Below are positions 36,130 to 44,830 of a stretch of 64,000 nucleotides of DNA, piece by piece. Both the position numbers and the translations under genes were made by a program. Below the pieces are notes generated by a model, which saw only the letters and a program-made list of their open reading frames with translations, ran no database searches and was not told the origin of the DNA. The stretch lies in contig NZ_BCTJ01000003.1 of assembly GCF_001571225.1 (NCBI RefSeq), positions 1 to 64,000 on the forward strand, given 5' to 3'. Source of the stretch: Hydrogenophaga palleronii NBRC 102513 (GTDB lineage Bacteria; Pseudomonadota; Gammaproteobacteria; Burkholderiales; Burkholderiaceae_C). How positions within the stretch are numbered: the stretch's first letter is position 1; every line of letters starts with the position of its first letter.

Positions 36130-36489
36130 TTACTGCTGGCTGGGGGCGGCGGGCGTGGGGCCCGCTGCCCGGGAAAAAGGTCTTTGCAACTTGCCGGCGA
36201 TCTCCAGCGTCACGGCGCATTTCGGCGCCACGCGGCAGGCCAGCGTGATGCCGGCGCCGGCTTCGTCTTCGCTCACGTGTGCGCGGCTGACCGGGCCGAG
36301 CACGGTGACATCGCCTTCGACGATGCGCACCTTGCACACACCACAGCCGCCGTTGACGCAGCCGGCCGGGATGCCCCGGCGGCCCAGGCGCAACATGCCG
36401 CGCAACAGGCTTTCGTCGGTGGCGCAGGCGTAGGTCTCGCCGGTCTGCGCGACACACACGTTCACCTTGGGTCGGGTATCAAAAAACAT
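36130..36489 (-). CDS. dmpQ: plant-type [2Fe-2S] ferredoxin of the catechol dioxygenase (DmpQ/XylT-like)
   Basis: A 119-aa ferredoxin with Cys ligands in [15 protein letters not shown] (C-x4-C-x2-C) and a fourth in LACRV. XylT/DmpQ ferredoxins reactivate catechol 2,3-dioxygenase by re-reducing its iron after inactivation by substituted catechols. It is followed immediately by dmpB, consistent with this role. Its C-terminus carries an extra Pro/Ala-rich tail. Confidence 0.93.
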   Translation of the reverse strand: MFFDTRPKVNVCVAQTGETYACATDESLLRGMLRLGRRGIPAGCVNGGCGVCKVRIVEGDVTVLGPVSRAHVSEDEAGAGITLACRVAPKCAVTLEIAGKLQRPFSRAAGPTPAAPSQQ

Positions 36490-36506
36490 GCTGGTCCTGT
36501 TCGGTG

Positions 36507-37571
36507 TCACAGGCGCTGGAACAGCGGACTGCGCGCGCCCTGCGCGTCGGCGGCCGAGAGGAACTTCTCGGTGAAGATGTCGCGCTCGAACAGCCGACCC
36601 TGCATCAGCGTGGCGATGCAGGCCTCGACCATCGGCGGCGGGCCGCACAGGTAGGCCTGGTGGCCGGCGAACGTGCCGTCGAAGTGCGCCTTCGCCGCCT
36701 CGTGCACGAAGCCGCGTGCGCCGCCCCAGTCCGAGCCTTCGGCTTCACCCGAGAGCGCGGGCACGTAGGTGAAGTTCGCATGCTGCTCGGCGAGCGCGCG
36801 GAATTCGGCGTCGTAGTACAGCTCCTCGCGCGTGCGCTGGCCATAGACCAGCGTGATCGGCAGCGTGCAGCCACCGTCGAGCAGGTCCAGGATCATCGAA
36901 CGCGGGCTGGAGAGCCCCGAGCCACCGGCCATGAAGACCATCGGGCGACGCGCCGAGCCACGCACGAAGAAGCGACCGTAGGGGCCGGCCAGGCGCAGGC
37001 GGTCGCCCTCCTTCAGCTGTTCGTGCAGGTAACCGGTGCCCTTGCCACCGGCGACGATGCGCACGTTCAGCTCGATCTCGCTGCCGCCCTGCACCTCGGC
37101 GGGTGCGTTGGCGATGGAGAAGGCCCGGCTCTCGCCCAGGCCCGGAATCTCCAGCTGCACGTATTGCCCGGCCTGGAACACCATCGGCTTGTCGATGGCG
37201 ATGTGCAAGGCTTTGATAGTCGGCGTGAGATCCAAGATGCGGCGCACCGTGCCGGCGAAATCGCGCACCGGGATCACGCGCGCATCGGGTTCGTCCTCGA
37301 TGTCGGCCTCGATGGTGGTGTCGCACTGCAGCGTGGCGCAGCAGGCCAGGGTCTTGCCCTCGTCGCGCTCGACTTCCATCAAGGCAAACGGGTTGGCGTT
37401 TCCATGGTCCACCTCACCATCGCAGACCTGCACCTTGCAGGTGCCGCACAAGCCGTGGCCGCAGGCGTGTGGAATGTAGATGCCCTGGCGCAGCGCGGCG
37501 TCGAGCAGGCTCTGGCCTTCCTCCACCTCAATGGTGGTGCCCAGCGGTTCGATGGTGAGTTGGTAAGCCAT
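36507..37571 (-). CDS. dmpP: phenol hydroxylase reductase component P5
   Basis: NADH:ferredoxin-type reductase (354 aa) that feeds electrons to the diiron oxygenase. The N-terminal [2Fe-2S] domain has HACGHGLCGTCKVQVC near residue 35-50 and a later Cys in LACCATLQC. The FAD-binding block is RAFSIANAP and the NAD-binding block is MVFMAGGSGLSSPRSMI. Length matches DmpP. It lies 18 bp downstream of dmpO and is followed by dmpQ. Confidence 0.96.
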   Translation of the reverse strand: MAYQLTIEPLGTTIEVEEGQSLLDAALRQGIYIPHACGHGLCGTCKVQVCDGEVDHGNANPFALMEVERDEGKTLACCATLQCDTTIEADIEDEPDARVIPVRDFAGTVRRILDLTPTIKALHIAIDKPMVFQAGQYVQLEIPGLGESRAFSIANAPAEVQGGSEIELNVRIVAGGKGTGYLHEQLKEGDRLRLAGPYGRFFVRGSARRPMVFMAGGSGLSSPRSMILDLLDGGCTLPITLVYGQRTREELYYDAEFRALAEQHANFTYVPALSGEAEGSDWGGARGFVHEAAKAHFDGTFAGHQAYLCGPPPMVEACIATLMQGRLFERDIFTEKFLSAADAQGARSPLFQRL

Positions 37572-37589
37572 GTCAGACGCGCCCGAGGC

Positions 37590-37946
37590 TCAGTTGAACG
37601 AACCGCGAATGCCCGTGAGGCCCGGCGTGCGGAAGCGGATCGCGTCCTTGTGCACCAGGCCGTTGTCGGCCAGCGACTTGGCGGGGTCGGGCGTCCAGGG
37701 CTGGCCGGACTTGAGCCACTGCACCTGTGCCCAGTCGATCTTCTCGAAGTCCGGGTGCTCGCCGTAGACGCCGGGCAGCACGGCCGTGGAGAGCGCACCG
37801 AACGGCATGTCGGGCGGCAGCGGCAGGCACACCGGGGCACAGAACATCAGGTGGTCTTCCCAGCCGATGTAGAGCAGGGGCGCGGGGAAGTTCTCGCGCA
37901 CGTCGCGCGCGGGAAAGTCGTAGGGAGCGAGTGCAACGACGCTCAT
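37590..37946 (-). CDS. dmpO: phenol hydroxylase component P4
   Basis: A 118-aa gamma-type oxygenase subunit. The product begins MSVVALAPYDFPARDVRENF and contains YIGWEDHLMFCAPVCLPLPP, characteristic of DmpO/PhlE-type proteins. It is part of the (alpha beta gamma)2 hydroxylase with DmpL and DmpN. Its ATG overlaps the stop of dmpN by 4 bp, so subunit synthesis is coupled. Confidence 0.93.
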   Translation of the reverse strand: MSVVALAPYDFPARDVRENFPAPLLYIGWEDHLMFCAPVCLPLPPDMPFGALSTAVLPGVYGEHPDFEKIDWAQVQWLKSGQPWTPDPAKSLADNGLVHKDAIRFRTPGLTGIRGSFN

Positions 37947-39502
37947 GCTTGTTCTCCTTGGGGCGCCTCGCCGCGCCAGGCGGCAAAGTTCTTCTGGTCT
38001 TGCGAACCTTCGAAATCGAAGTTGTCCGCGCCGATGTTGAGTTGGTAGTGCTGGAGCACGGCGATCAACGGGTCGAAGCCTTCGGCGGTCGGGTCGGTGC
38101 CCGGTTCGAAGCAGTTGCCCTGGTAGATCTGGTGCACCGGCAGCCAGCTCTGCACGTACTTCTCCGGCTCGTGGTCGAAGATCTCCTTGCAGTGGTCGCT
38201 GCAGAAGTGGTGCTTGTTGCCGCGCCAGTCGCTTTCGCGGTAGCAGATCTTGGTCGGGTCACCCGGTTCGGTGAAGAACATCGGGATCTGGCAGGTGTTG
38301 CACAGCATGGGCAGCGTCTTGCTGTAGAAGCGCTTGCCGGCCTGCTGCTGCTCGCGGTAGTGCTCCAGGCGCGGGCGGTGCATCTGGTTGAAGCTGGTCG
38401 GGTACTTCTCGGCCAGCCAGTCCATCTCTTCGTCGCTCGGCACCCAGGTGTGGAAGGCCGCGGCGGCGCTGTAGTTGTAGAAGGTGTTCCAGGCCTGGTG
38501 GCTGATGTGGTCCTTGCCTTCGCAGGCGTCCTTCCAGCCCTTGGGTTCGCGGATGCCGTAGCGCGCGAGGTCCTTGAACAGCGCGCCGCCGTTCTGCTCG
38601 GCGTACATCTCCCAGGCTTCCTTCCAGCTCATCACGCGCTTGGGCAGCATGTAGTCCTGCATCATCGCCACCAGCGTGAGCAGGCGGTAACCGCGCCAGA
38701 ACCACTTGTCGATCCAGCCCTGCACGATCGGCACGTTGGCCGGGTCCTGCTCCAGCAGGAACTTGATGCATTCGATGCCCAGCGTCATGTGGCGCGACTC
38801 GTCGCTTTGCGCCGAGAAGCCGAAGGTGACGGTGGACATGTCGCCGTTGTGCGCCGCGCCGCTCATGAAGGGCACGAACAGCAGGTTGGTCAACACGTAC
38901 TCGAACGAGAAGCTGACCGCCACGAGGAACTCGAACGGGCCGCCGGTGATGGCGTCTTCAAAGAACGACTTCGGCACCGAGAGGTACCACACGCGGTCGA
39001 ACCAGTGGTGCGAATGGTGCAACCCGTTGAAGTACTTGTTGTAGTGCGAGAGGGCATGCGTCTCGGTCTGGTAGTGGCGCAGCTCGTCGATGCTCTGCAT
39101 CTGCGCCGCAACCCGTGCGCCTTCGCCGGTGAACTGGCGGCCGACGTGGGCAAAGCCCCGGTGCGCGTAGTACTCCAGCGGCGTCACGCCCTGGATGAAA
39201 AGCTTGAGCGCGTTGATGTAGCGCGCATCGCTCACGCCGAGCTGGCCGTTGTTCTGCGCGAAGGCCTCGATCACGGCGTAGAGCTTTTTCTCCTTCTCGC
39301 CCTGGTACTTCCAGTAGGCGTCCATGGTCAGGCGGAACGGGTCCTGCCACTGGTCCCAGTCGTGGATCTTGATGCCCTCGTACTTGTCGTACGGGAAAAC
39401 CTTGTCCATCGGCTGGTAGCTGGTTTCCCAGCCGAGGCCACGGGTCATGGCGGCGTAACGGTCTTTCAGACCGAGCTTCTTCTTGGTGACGCGGGTGTCC
39501 AT
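37943..39502 (-). CDS. dmpN: phenol hydroxylase large (diiron) subunit P3
   Basis: Catalytic alpha subunit of the multicomponent phenol hydroxylase, converting phenol to catechol. The 519-aa product has the duplicated diiron signature: E in TPLEYYAHRGFAHVGR, DELRH near residue 139, E in SFSFEYVLTNLL and DESRH near 232. C-terminal Cys-rich segments (CNTCQIP, CYRESDWRGNKHHFCSDHC) match the zinc-binding region of this subunit family. It is in operon order K-L-M-N-O-P. Confidence 0.97.
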   Translation of the reverse strand: MDTRVTKKKLGLKDRYAAMTRGLGWETSYQPMDKVFPYDKYEGIKIHDWDQWQDPFRLTMDAYWKYQGEKEKKLYAVIEAFAQNNGQLGVSDARYINALKLFIQGVTPLEYYAHRGFAHVGRQFTGEGARVAAQMQSIDELRHYQTETHALSHYNKYFNGLHHSHHWFDRVWYLSVPKSFFEDAITGGPFEFLVAVSFSFEYVLTNLLFVPFMSGAAHNGDMSTVTFGFSAQSDESRHMTLGIECIKFLLEQDPANVPIVQGWIDKWFWRGYRLLTLVAMMQDYMLPKRVMSWKEAWEMYAEQNGGALFKDLARYGIREPKGWKDACEGKDHISHQAWNTFYNYSAAAAFHTWVPSDEEMDWLAEKYPTSFNQMHRPRLEHYREQQQAGKRFYSKTLPMLCNTCQIPMFFTEPGDPTKICYRESDWRGNKHHFCSDHCKEIFDHEPEKYVQSWLPVHQIYQGNCFEPGTDPTAEGFDPLIAVLQHYQLNIGADNFDFEGSQDQKNFAAWRGEAPQGEQA

Positions 39503-39531
39503 GCGTTGTCTCCTGTGCGGGGGGATGGTTT

Positions 39532-39801
39532 TCAGTGTTGCCAGCTCAGGGTGAGCTGGTCGTCGTCTTCGTCGATGTAGCCCGAGAGCGTCACGAGGTT
39601 GACGTGCAGTTGCTGCAGGTCGAAGGGGCGGCCGGTCTGCTCTTCGATCGTGGCGCGGCGGATCTGCAGGCGGTTGGGCGCGTCGATCTTCACGAGGCCG
39701 GGCGAATGCACCACCACGGCGGCGGGGTTGTCGGCGACGATGGCGTCGACCACGGGTCGCGACTCCTCGTTGTGCTGGAAGGCGATGAACACGTTGGACA
39801 T
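39532..39801 (-). CDS. dmpM: phenol hydroxylase activator protein P2
   Basis: Cofactor-less effector protein of 89 aa, starting MSNVFIAFQHNEESRPVVD. Family members (DmpM, MmoB) bind the diiron subunit and are needed for turnover. Typical size and position between the P1 and P3 genes support the call. Confidence 0.94.
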   Translation of the reverse strand: MSNVFIAFQHNEESRPVVDAIVADNPAAVVVHSPGLVKIDAPNRLQIRRATIEEQTGRPFDLQQLHVNLVTLSGYIDEDDDQLTLSWQH

Positions 39802-39830
39802 GGAGTGGTTCCTCGTTGGGGTCGTGGGGG

Positions 39831-40826
39831 TCAGCCGCGCACGCCGGCCTTGCGGCAGCGCTCGGTCAGCAGGGCCTGTGCGTCTTCGAGCGCCGCGTCA
39901 CCGGCTTCGCCCAGCGCGAGACGGGCAACGGGTGCGAGTGCTTCGAGTGCGCGCTCGGTCCAGCTCTGAACCCAGGTGCTGATGAGGGCGCGGTTGGCGT
40001 CGGATTCGGCGGCGGCGGTCTTGACCACGGCGTCGATCCAGCGCGCGCTTTCGTCGTGCCACTCGGGCATGAAGGCGGTGAGCATGGCCACCGCGGTGCC
40101 GCCCTGCAGCGCCACGTGGTCGTCGACAAAGCTGCCGTAGATCAGCGGGACCAGCAGGCCGTCGAGCACCAGGTTCTGCGCCACGAACAGCTCGAACGGG
40201 TCTTTCACCACCAGCGTGTCTTCAACGCAGCGGCGCAGGCCCTGCCAATGCGGGTCGTTCAGCCAGGCGGCCTTGCCGTCGTCGAGCACCGAGGGCTCGT
40301 CCAGCGCGAGGCCCAGGCGCGTGAGGTACTGCGCAACGCCCAGGTTGTCCATCGCATGGAACATGGCTGGCGCGGTGAACACGTTGCCGTAGCCGTAGGC
40401 GCAGATGGACGCGTTGTTCATGTTCGCGCCCCAGGCGGCGTGGCGCAGCGGCATCAGCACCTGCAGCGCCTTGCGGCGCAAGGCGTCGGGCATCTTGTCG
40501 ACCATGCCGCGCGATTCGACGAACTGGAAGTTGGCCTCCATCGTGTCTTGCTGGCGTGCGCGCGCCATCGTCCAGCTGGCGTAGTAGAACTGCCGCGGGT
40601 CCTTGAGCACGGCCCAGTCGGCCAGCACCACCTGGCTGCGCGAGGCGTCGAAGATCTGGTGCGCCGGGTCCCAGGTCGGGCGGTAGTGGAAGTTGGCCAT
40701 CGGCTGCGCGCCGTAGGTGGCCTCCTGGTACCGCGACGCCGGCTTCTCGTGGCCGATGTGCTTGGCCACATGCGTGTAGGTGTTGCGCAGTGTCTGGATT
40801 TCACGCGCCTGCAAGTCGATGTTCAT
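39831..40826 (-). CDS. dmpL: phenol hydroxylase beta subunit P1
   Basis: Structural beta subunit of the hydroxylase, 331 aa, related to the alpha subunit but lacking the complete iron-binding set. Recognisable stretches are HEKPASRYQEATYGAQPMAN near residue 25 and PRQFYYASWTMARARQQDTM near 80. The length equals the Pseudomonas DmpL. ATG 40826 gives the conserved N-terminus MNIDLQAREIQTLRNTY; the longer open frame upstream is discarded. Confidence 0.95.
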   Translation of the reverse strand: MNIDLQAREIQTLRNTYTHVAKHIGHEKPASRYQEATYGAQPMANFHYRPTWDPAHQIFDASRSQVVLADWAVLKDPRQFYYASWTMARARQQDTMEANFQFVESRGMVDKMPDALRRKALQVLMPLRHAAWGANMNNASICAYGYGNVFTAPAMFHAMDNLGVAQYLTRLGLALDEPSVLDDGKAAWLNDPHWQGLRRCVEDTLVVKDPFELFVAQNLVLDGLLVPLIYGSFVDDHVALQGGTAVAMLTAFMPEWHDESARWIDAVVKTAAAESDANRALISTWVQSWTERALEALAPVARLALGEAGDAALEDAQALLTERCRKAGVRG

Positions 40827-40881
40827 GGGCTGTCTCCTGTTGTGTTTGTGTGTGGTGTGCGGGGGTGGCGTTCGGGTGGAT

Positions 40882-41091
40882 TCAGGCGTCGAGCCGCTGC
40901 ACCTGGTTGGCGGCACAGAAGGCTTCAAACGCGGTTTCGGGCAGCAGCAACTCCACCGCCAGCTCGGGCCAGCCAATCGCGAACTCGAACGCGATCAGGC
41001 CGTCCGGGCGCTGCTCCAGCACGCGCACAAAACGCAGGGTGGTGTCGACAGCGGGCAGCGAGACGGGGGTGGGGAGGGTGTGCGTTGACAT
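40882..41091 (-). CDS. dmpK: phenol hydroxylase assembly protein P0
   Basis: A 69-aa protein of the P0/DmpK family with the typical core RFVRVLEQRPDGLIAFEFAI. DmpK helps insert iron into the apo-oxygenase. First gene of the operon. ATG 41091 is preceded by AGGGG, but the predicted sigma-54 start point lies only about 2 nt before the ATG, so on that transcript the message would be practically leaderless. Confidence 0.9.
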   Translation of the reverse strand: MSTHTLPTPVSLPAVDTTLRFVRVLEQRPDGLIAFEFAIGWPELAVELLLPETAFEAFCAANQVQRLDA

Positions 41092-41104
41092 GCCGACCCC
41101 TATC

Positions 41105-41120
41105 GCAGGGTGCGTGCCAA
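41105..41120 (-). promoter_or_regulatory. sigma-54 promoter of the phenol operon
   Basis: On the minus strand TTGGCACGCACCCTGC has the invariant GG-N10-GC spacing and departs from the -24/-12 consensus at one strongly conserved base. The predicted start point is about 41093. A DmpR-type activator gene is divergently oriented, as expected for a sigma-54 operon. Confidence 0.88.
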
Positions 41121-41272
41121 CCCGGCATAAATCTCGATAAACCTAGGGTTTGTCCTGAGTTTTGTGGGCTGGCTGCGCGCCTTTCCCGCCATTCACCCTC
41201 ACATGCCCCGGCATGGCACAGGGGCTTTGTGCAGTGCAATATGTGGTTTTCATCAAGCTTCGGCGGGTCAAA

Positions 41273-41288
41273 TTGATCAATTGATGAA
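41273..41288. promoter_or_regulatory. DmpR-type upstream activating sequence
   Basis: TTGATCAATTGATGAA differs at one base from the TTGATCAATTGATCAA palindrome recognised by DmpR/XylR/TouR-type activators. It lies about 155 bp upstream of the -24 element. A further half-site, TTCATCAA (41249-41256), lies one to two helical turns closer to the promoter and may complete a second box. Confidence 0.8.
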
Positions 41289-41319
41289 ACTTCTGCGGGC
41301 AGCAGGCTTCAACACGGCC

Positions 41320-41348
41320 TCGACAGATCTAGCAGACTTATCGATAAT
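41320..41348 (+). promoter_or_regulatory. putative sigma-70 promoter of dmpR
   Basis: TCGACA (41320-41325), a 17-bp spacer and GATAAT (41343-41348). The predicted start falls at or within 1-2 nt of the dmpR ATG (41355), so this message would also be leaderless. Confidence 0.45.
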
Positions 41349-41354
41349 TTGCCG

Positions 41355-43040
41355 ATGACCGCCCCCATCCCCCCATCGCTGCCCTCCGATGCCGACCTGC
41401 GCCGCATGGTGCATTTCTCGGCCGGTGACGGCCGCATCTGGCTGGCAGGCCAGCGCATGCTGCTCATCCACATGGCCGGGCTCAGCGCCTTGCGGCGCGA
41501 GATCATGGGCACCATCGGCCCCGAGCACACGCGCCGCATGCTGATGCGGGCGGGTTATGCCTCGGGCGAGCGCGACGCGGCCCTGGCGCGCCAGGTGCGT
41601 GGCGACGCGTCGGTACTCGACATGTTTGCCGTCGGGCCGCAAATGCACATGCTGGAGGGTGCGGCGCAGGTCACGCCCGAGGTGTGCGAGATCGACATCG
41701 CGGCCGGCCGCTTCCACGGCATCTTCCGCTGGGACCACTCCTGGGAAGTCGAGGCGCATGTGCGCGATTTCGGTCCGCAGGAGGCGCCGGTGTGCTGGAT
41801 GCTGCTTGGATACGCCTCGGGTTACACCAGCGCCTTCATGGGCCAGCCGACGCTGTACAAGGAGGTTGCCTGCGCCGCCTGCGGCGAGCCGGCGTGCCGG
41901 ATCGAAGGCCGGGTGCTCGCCGACTGGCCCGATGCGGAGGCCATGGCCGCCGACTACGCCGCCGACTCGATGATCGTGCGCCTGGAAGACCTGCAGGCGC
42001 AGGTCGACACGCTGCGTTCCACGCTGCAGCCGGCCGACGAGCTGGGCGAGCTGATCGGCCGCTCCAAGGCCTTCGACGCCGCCGCCCGCCTGCTGAGAAA
42101 GGCCGCCGCCACGCAGGTGACGGTGCTGCTGACCGGGGAGACGGGCGTGGGCAAGGAGCGTTTCGCGCGCGCGCTGCACGCCATGAGCCCCCGCGCGGGC
42201 AAGCCCTTTGTGGCGGTCAACTGCGCCGCGCTGCCGGCCGAGCTGATCGAGAGCGAATTGTTCGGCGCCGAGAAAGGCGCCTTCACCGGCGCGGGCGCGG
42301 CGCGGCCCGGGCGCTTCGAGCGCGCCGATGGCGGCACGTTGATGCTCGACGAGCTGGGCGAAATGCCCTTGACGGCGCAGGCCAAGCTGCTGCGCGTGTT
42401 GCAGCACGGCGAGATCGAGCGCCTGGGCAGCACCCAGACCCGCAAGGTGGATGTGCGCGTGGTCGCGGCGACCAACGTGGACCTGGAAGCGGCGGTGGCC
42501 AGCGGCCGTTTCCGCAGCGACCTGATGTACCGCCTGAACGTGTATCCGATCCGCATCCCGCCATTGCGCGAGCGTGTGGACGACATCGAGCCGCTGGCGT
42601 CGCACCTGCTCAACCGCTTCGGTGCGCTGCACGGCAAGTCAGTGCCCGGCTTCACCGACCGCGCGCTCGACGCGATGCGCGGCTACCCGTGGCCCGGCAA
42701 CGTGCGCGAGCTGGAAAACCTGATCGAGCGCGGGGTGATCCTCGCCAGCCCGGGTGAACCGGTTGATGTGCACGAGCTGTTCCCCACACTGCAGGAGCGC
42801 GCACCGGTGACGGTGAACGCGGCCGGCGAGCTCACGCGCAGCGCGCCCAGCAGCGGCCCGGCGCTGTACGACGAAGTGCTCGCGCGCAACCTGAGCCTGG
42901 ACCAGCTGGAAGACGCACTGATTCAGGAGGCGGTGGAGCGTGCCGGCGGCAACCTCGCCGCCGCCGCGCGCGCGCTCGGCCTCACGCGCCCGCAGCTGAG
43001 CTACCGCTTGCAGCGCGTGCACGACCGCGCGAAGGCATAA
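41355..43040 (+). CDS. dmpR: DmpR/XylR-family sigma-54-dependent activator of phenol catabolism
   Basis: Aromatic-responsive enhancer-binding protein of 561 aa. Domains: XylR-N sensor (about residues 15-120; [18 protein letters not shown]), V4R (about 140-205; [14 protein letters not shown] and the metal-ligand pattern CAACGEPAC), B-linker, AAA+ domain with Walker A GETGVGKE near 260, the sigma-54 contact loop GAFTGA near 308 and Walker B LMLDELGE, then a Fis-type HTH ([20 protein letters not shown]). Phenol binding should relieve sensor repression and allow ATP-driven activation of the divergent operon. No Shine-Dalgarno is visible before ATG 41355. Confidence 0.94.
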   Translation: MTAPIPPSLPSDADLRRMVHFSAGDGRIWLAGQRMLLIHMAGLSALRREIMGTIGPEHTRRMLMRAGYASGERDAALARQVRGDASVLDMFAVGPQMHMLEGAAQVTPEVCEIDIAAGRFHGIFRWDHSWEVEAHVRDFGPQEAPVCWMLLGYASGYTSAFMGQPTLYKEVACAACGEPACRIEGRVLADWPDAEAMAADYAADSMIVRLEDLQAQVDTLRSTLQPADELGELIGRSKAFDAAARLLRKAAATQVTVLLTGETGVGKERFARALHAMSPRAGKPFVAVNCAALPAELIESELFGAEKGAFTGAGAARPGRFERADGGTLMLDELGEMPLTAQAKLLRVLQHGEIERLGSTQTRKVDVRVVAATNVDLEAAVASGRFRSDLMYRLNVYPIRIPPLRERVDDIEPLASHLLNRFGALHGKSVPGFTDRALDAMRGYPWPGNVRELENLIERGVILASPGEPVDVHELFPTLQERAPVTVNAAGELTRSAPSSGPALYDEVLARNLSLDQLEDALIQEAVERAGGNLAAAARALGLTRPQLSYRLQRVHDRAKA

Positions 43041-43043
43041 ACC

Positions 43044-43778
43044 ATGGCCAAACGGGTTTTTCTATCTCTCGTGGGCGATGCCGACGGCGGCCTCGGCGAC
43101 AACGGCAACGACGCCGCCTCGCGCACCCTGATCGAACGCAGCTACGCGCAGTTGCGCGACGACATCGTCGAGGGCCGCCTGGCGCCCGGCGAGAAGCTGC
43201 GCGTCGAACACCTGCGCACGCGTTACCAGGTCGGGGCCGGCACGCTGCGCGAGGCCATCACGCGGCTGGTGAGCGACGCACTGGTGGTTGCCGAAGGCCA
43301 GCGCGGTTTTCGCGTGGCGCCGATGGCCATGGCCGACCTCGAAGACCTCACGCGCTTGCGCCTGCACATCGAGATCGAGGCACTGCGGCAGTCGATCCGG
43401 CACGGCGACGCCGAGTGGCGCACCCAGTTGCAGAAGGCGTTCGACGAGCTGTCGGCCTTCGAGCAGCCGATCCAGCCGCACCGGCGCGCGCACTGGGAAC
43501 AATGCAACGTGCGCTTTCACGAAGCGCTGATCGGTGCGTGCGCCTCACCCTGGACGATGAAGGTGCTGCGCCTGCTCAGCCGCCACAGCGAACGTTACCG
43601 GCGCTACTCGATCGACCTGCCGGACAGCAACCGCGACGTGCACGCGGAGCACCGCCAGATCTTCGAGATGGCCATGGCCGGGCACGAAGCGCGGGCGGCG
43701 CTGGCCCTGGAGGCGCACATCCGCGCGACGCCGGATCTGCTGGCCCGCGCGCAGCAGGCCGGCATCGGCGGGTTCTGA
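43044..43778 (+). CDS. GntR-family (FCD) regulator adjacent to dmpR
   Basis: A 244-aa regulator. The winged HTH lies at about residues 30-95 (DIVEGRLAPGEKLRVEHLRT, then GAGTLREAITRLVSD) and the C-terminal FCD all-helical ligand domain contains metal-ligand-like HWEQCNVRFHEAL and HAEHRQIFEMAM. It starts 3 bp after the dmpR stop and shares its strand. Comamonas testosteroni phenol clusters have GntR repressors (AphS/PhcS) in comparable positions, so a role as repressor of this operon is likely but not proven here. Confidence 0.88.
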   Translation: MAKRVFLSLVGDADGGLGDNGNDAASRTLIERSYAQLRDDIVEGRLAPGEKLRVEHLRTRYQVGAGTLREAITRLVSDALVVAEGQRGFRVAPMAMADLEDLTRLRLHIEIEALRQSIRHGDAEWRTQLQKAFDELSAFEQPIQPHRRAHWEQCNVRFHEALIGACASPWTMKVLRLLSRHSERYRRYSIDLPDSNRDVHAEHRQIFEMAMAGHEARAALALEAHIRATPDLLARAQQAGIGGF

Positions 43779-43795
43779 CCAACGAAGAAAAAGCC

Positions 43796-44692
43796 TTAGT
43801 CGAACTTCCAGTCCGCGCCCACCGCCTGCCCGACGCGCAGCATCTGCGCGTCGCCTTCGAGCACGATGGCGTTCATGCCGAAGGTGATGGCACCGTCCAG
43901 CCGCGGGTCTTGCCGGTAGCCCTGCAGGGTGTCGCTCACCTCGGGGCTGGAGGTCGCGGTGGCGGGGTCGATGTTGGGAATCGGGCAGCGGCCGCAGGGC
44001 TTCACCGGGTCGATCAACGCGCCCGCGCCGTCACCGGTGTGGATGCGCATGGCGCCGATGCGGTCTTCGTCGTGGGCTTCGATGCCGGCCAGCACGATGT
44101 TGGGCCGGAAGCGCTGCATGTCCACCGCCGCATGGCCGGCCGCGCCCAGGCGGCTGTTGAGTTCGTCGAGCGAGGCGGTGCTGGTCACCAGCAGGCTGAA
44201 GCCGTCGGCGAACTGCGTGACGGCCTCGCGCCCGCCGGTCCACTTCAGGCTGCTCACGCGCCGCACCTCGGGATCAAAACGCGCCAGGCGCAGGCGCTTC
44301 AGGTGGGCCGGCGCCTCGGGGCCGAGGAAGTCGCTGAACCATTGCGCCGCGAGGTCGCCCATGTCGCAGGCCATCACCTCGTCGCCCCATACCCGCACCT
44401 TCAGCGGGCCTTCGGCCGCGTCCAGCGCCAGGTGCAGGGCCAGCATGCCGGGCGCGCGCAGCACCAGCTGGCCCATCTTGAAGGCGGTCTGGATCAGCGC
44501 CATGCGCGGCAGCTCCCGCTGGGTGACGAACTCACCCTGCGCGTCCACCACCATCCAGGCGCGGTCGTAAAGCAGGCCGGTGTCGGTCAGTTCGACCTCG
44601 GTGAGCGGAATGCCGGCGCAGGATTTGACCGGGTAAACCCAGAGCTGGGCGATGGTGGCCTGCACGTCGGCGGCGGAGCTGTCTGCACTCAT
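43796..44692 (-). CDS. MOSC-domain protein (YcbX-like)
   Basis: A 298-aa protein with an N-terminal MOSC_N beta-barrel segment (LWVYPVKSCAGIPLTEVEL) and a C-terminal MOSC domain with the putative molybdenum-cofactor Cys in PVKPCGRCPIPNID near residue 240. Relatives (YcbX, mARC) reduce N-hydroxylated compounds or carry molybdenum cofactor sulfur. The partner is unknown. It converges with the GntR gene and diverges from the ubi-type hydroxylase gene. Confidence 0.88.
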   Translation of the reverse strand: MSADSSAADVQATIAQLWVYPVKSCAGIPLTEVELTDTGLLYDRAWMVVDAQGEFVTQRELPRMALIQTAFKMGQLVLRAPGMLALHLALDAAEGPLKVRVWGDEVMACDMGDLAAQWFSDFLGPEAPAHLKRLRLARFDPEVRRVSSLKWTGGREAVTQFADGFSLLVTSTASLDELNSRLGAAGHAAVDMQRFRPNIVLAGIEAHDEDRIGAMRIHTGDGAGALIDPVKPCGRCPIPNIDPATATSSPEVSDTLQGYRQDPRLDGAITFGMNAIVLEGDAQMLRVGQAVGADWKFD

Positions 44693-44830
44693 GGTGATGG
44701 ATCCAGGGCGGGTCAAAGGCCACTCGCGCCGCCCGGCGGGCAACACGTCGGTACCGGGTGGTTTCTGGGGTGCGGGCGGGGGTATCGTCCCGAACAGGCC
44801 CGGATTGTGCCCTGCTCCTAAAATCGCCGC

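Noticed and set aside
41165-41185. Second GG-N10-GC match on the minus strand upstream of dmpK (TGGCGGGAAAGGCGC)
   Set aside because: The -12 half lacks the TTGC-like core, and the site at 41105-41120 is far closer to consensus.
41211-41232. A TGGCAC on the + strand that looks like a sigma-54 -24 element for dmpR
   Set aside because: There is no GC at the required 10-base spacing; the nearest GC is at the wrong distance.
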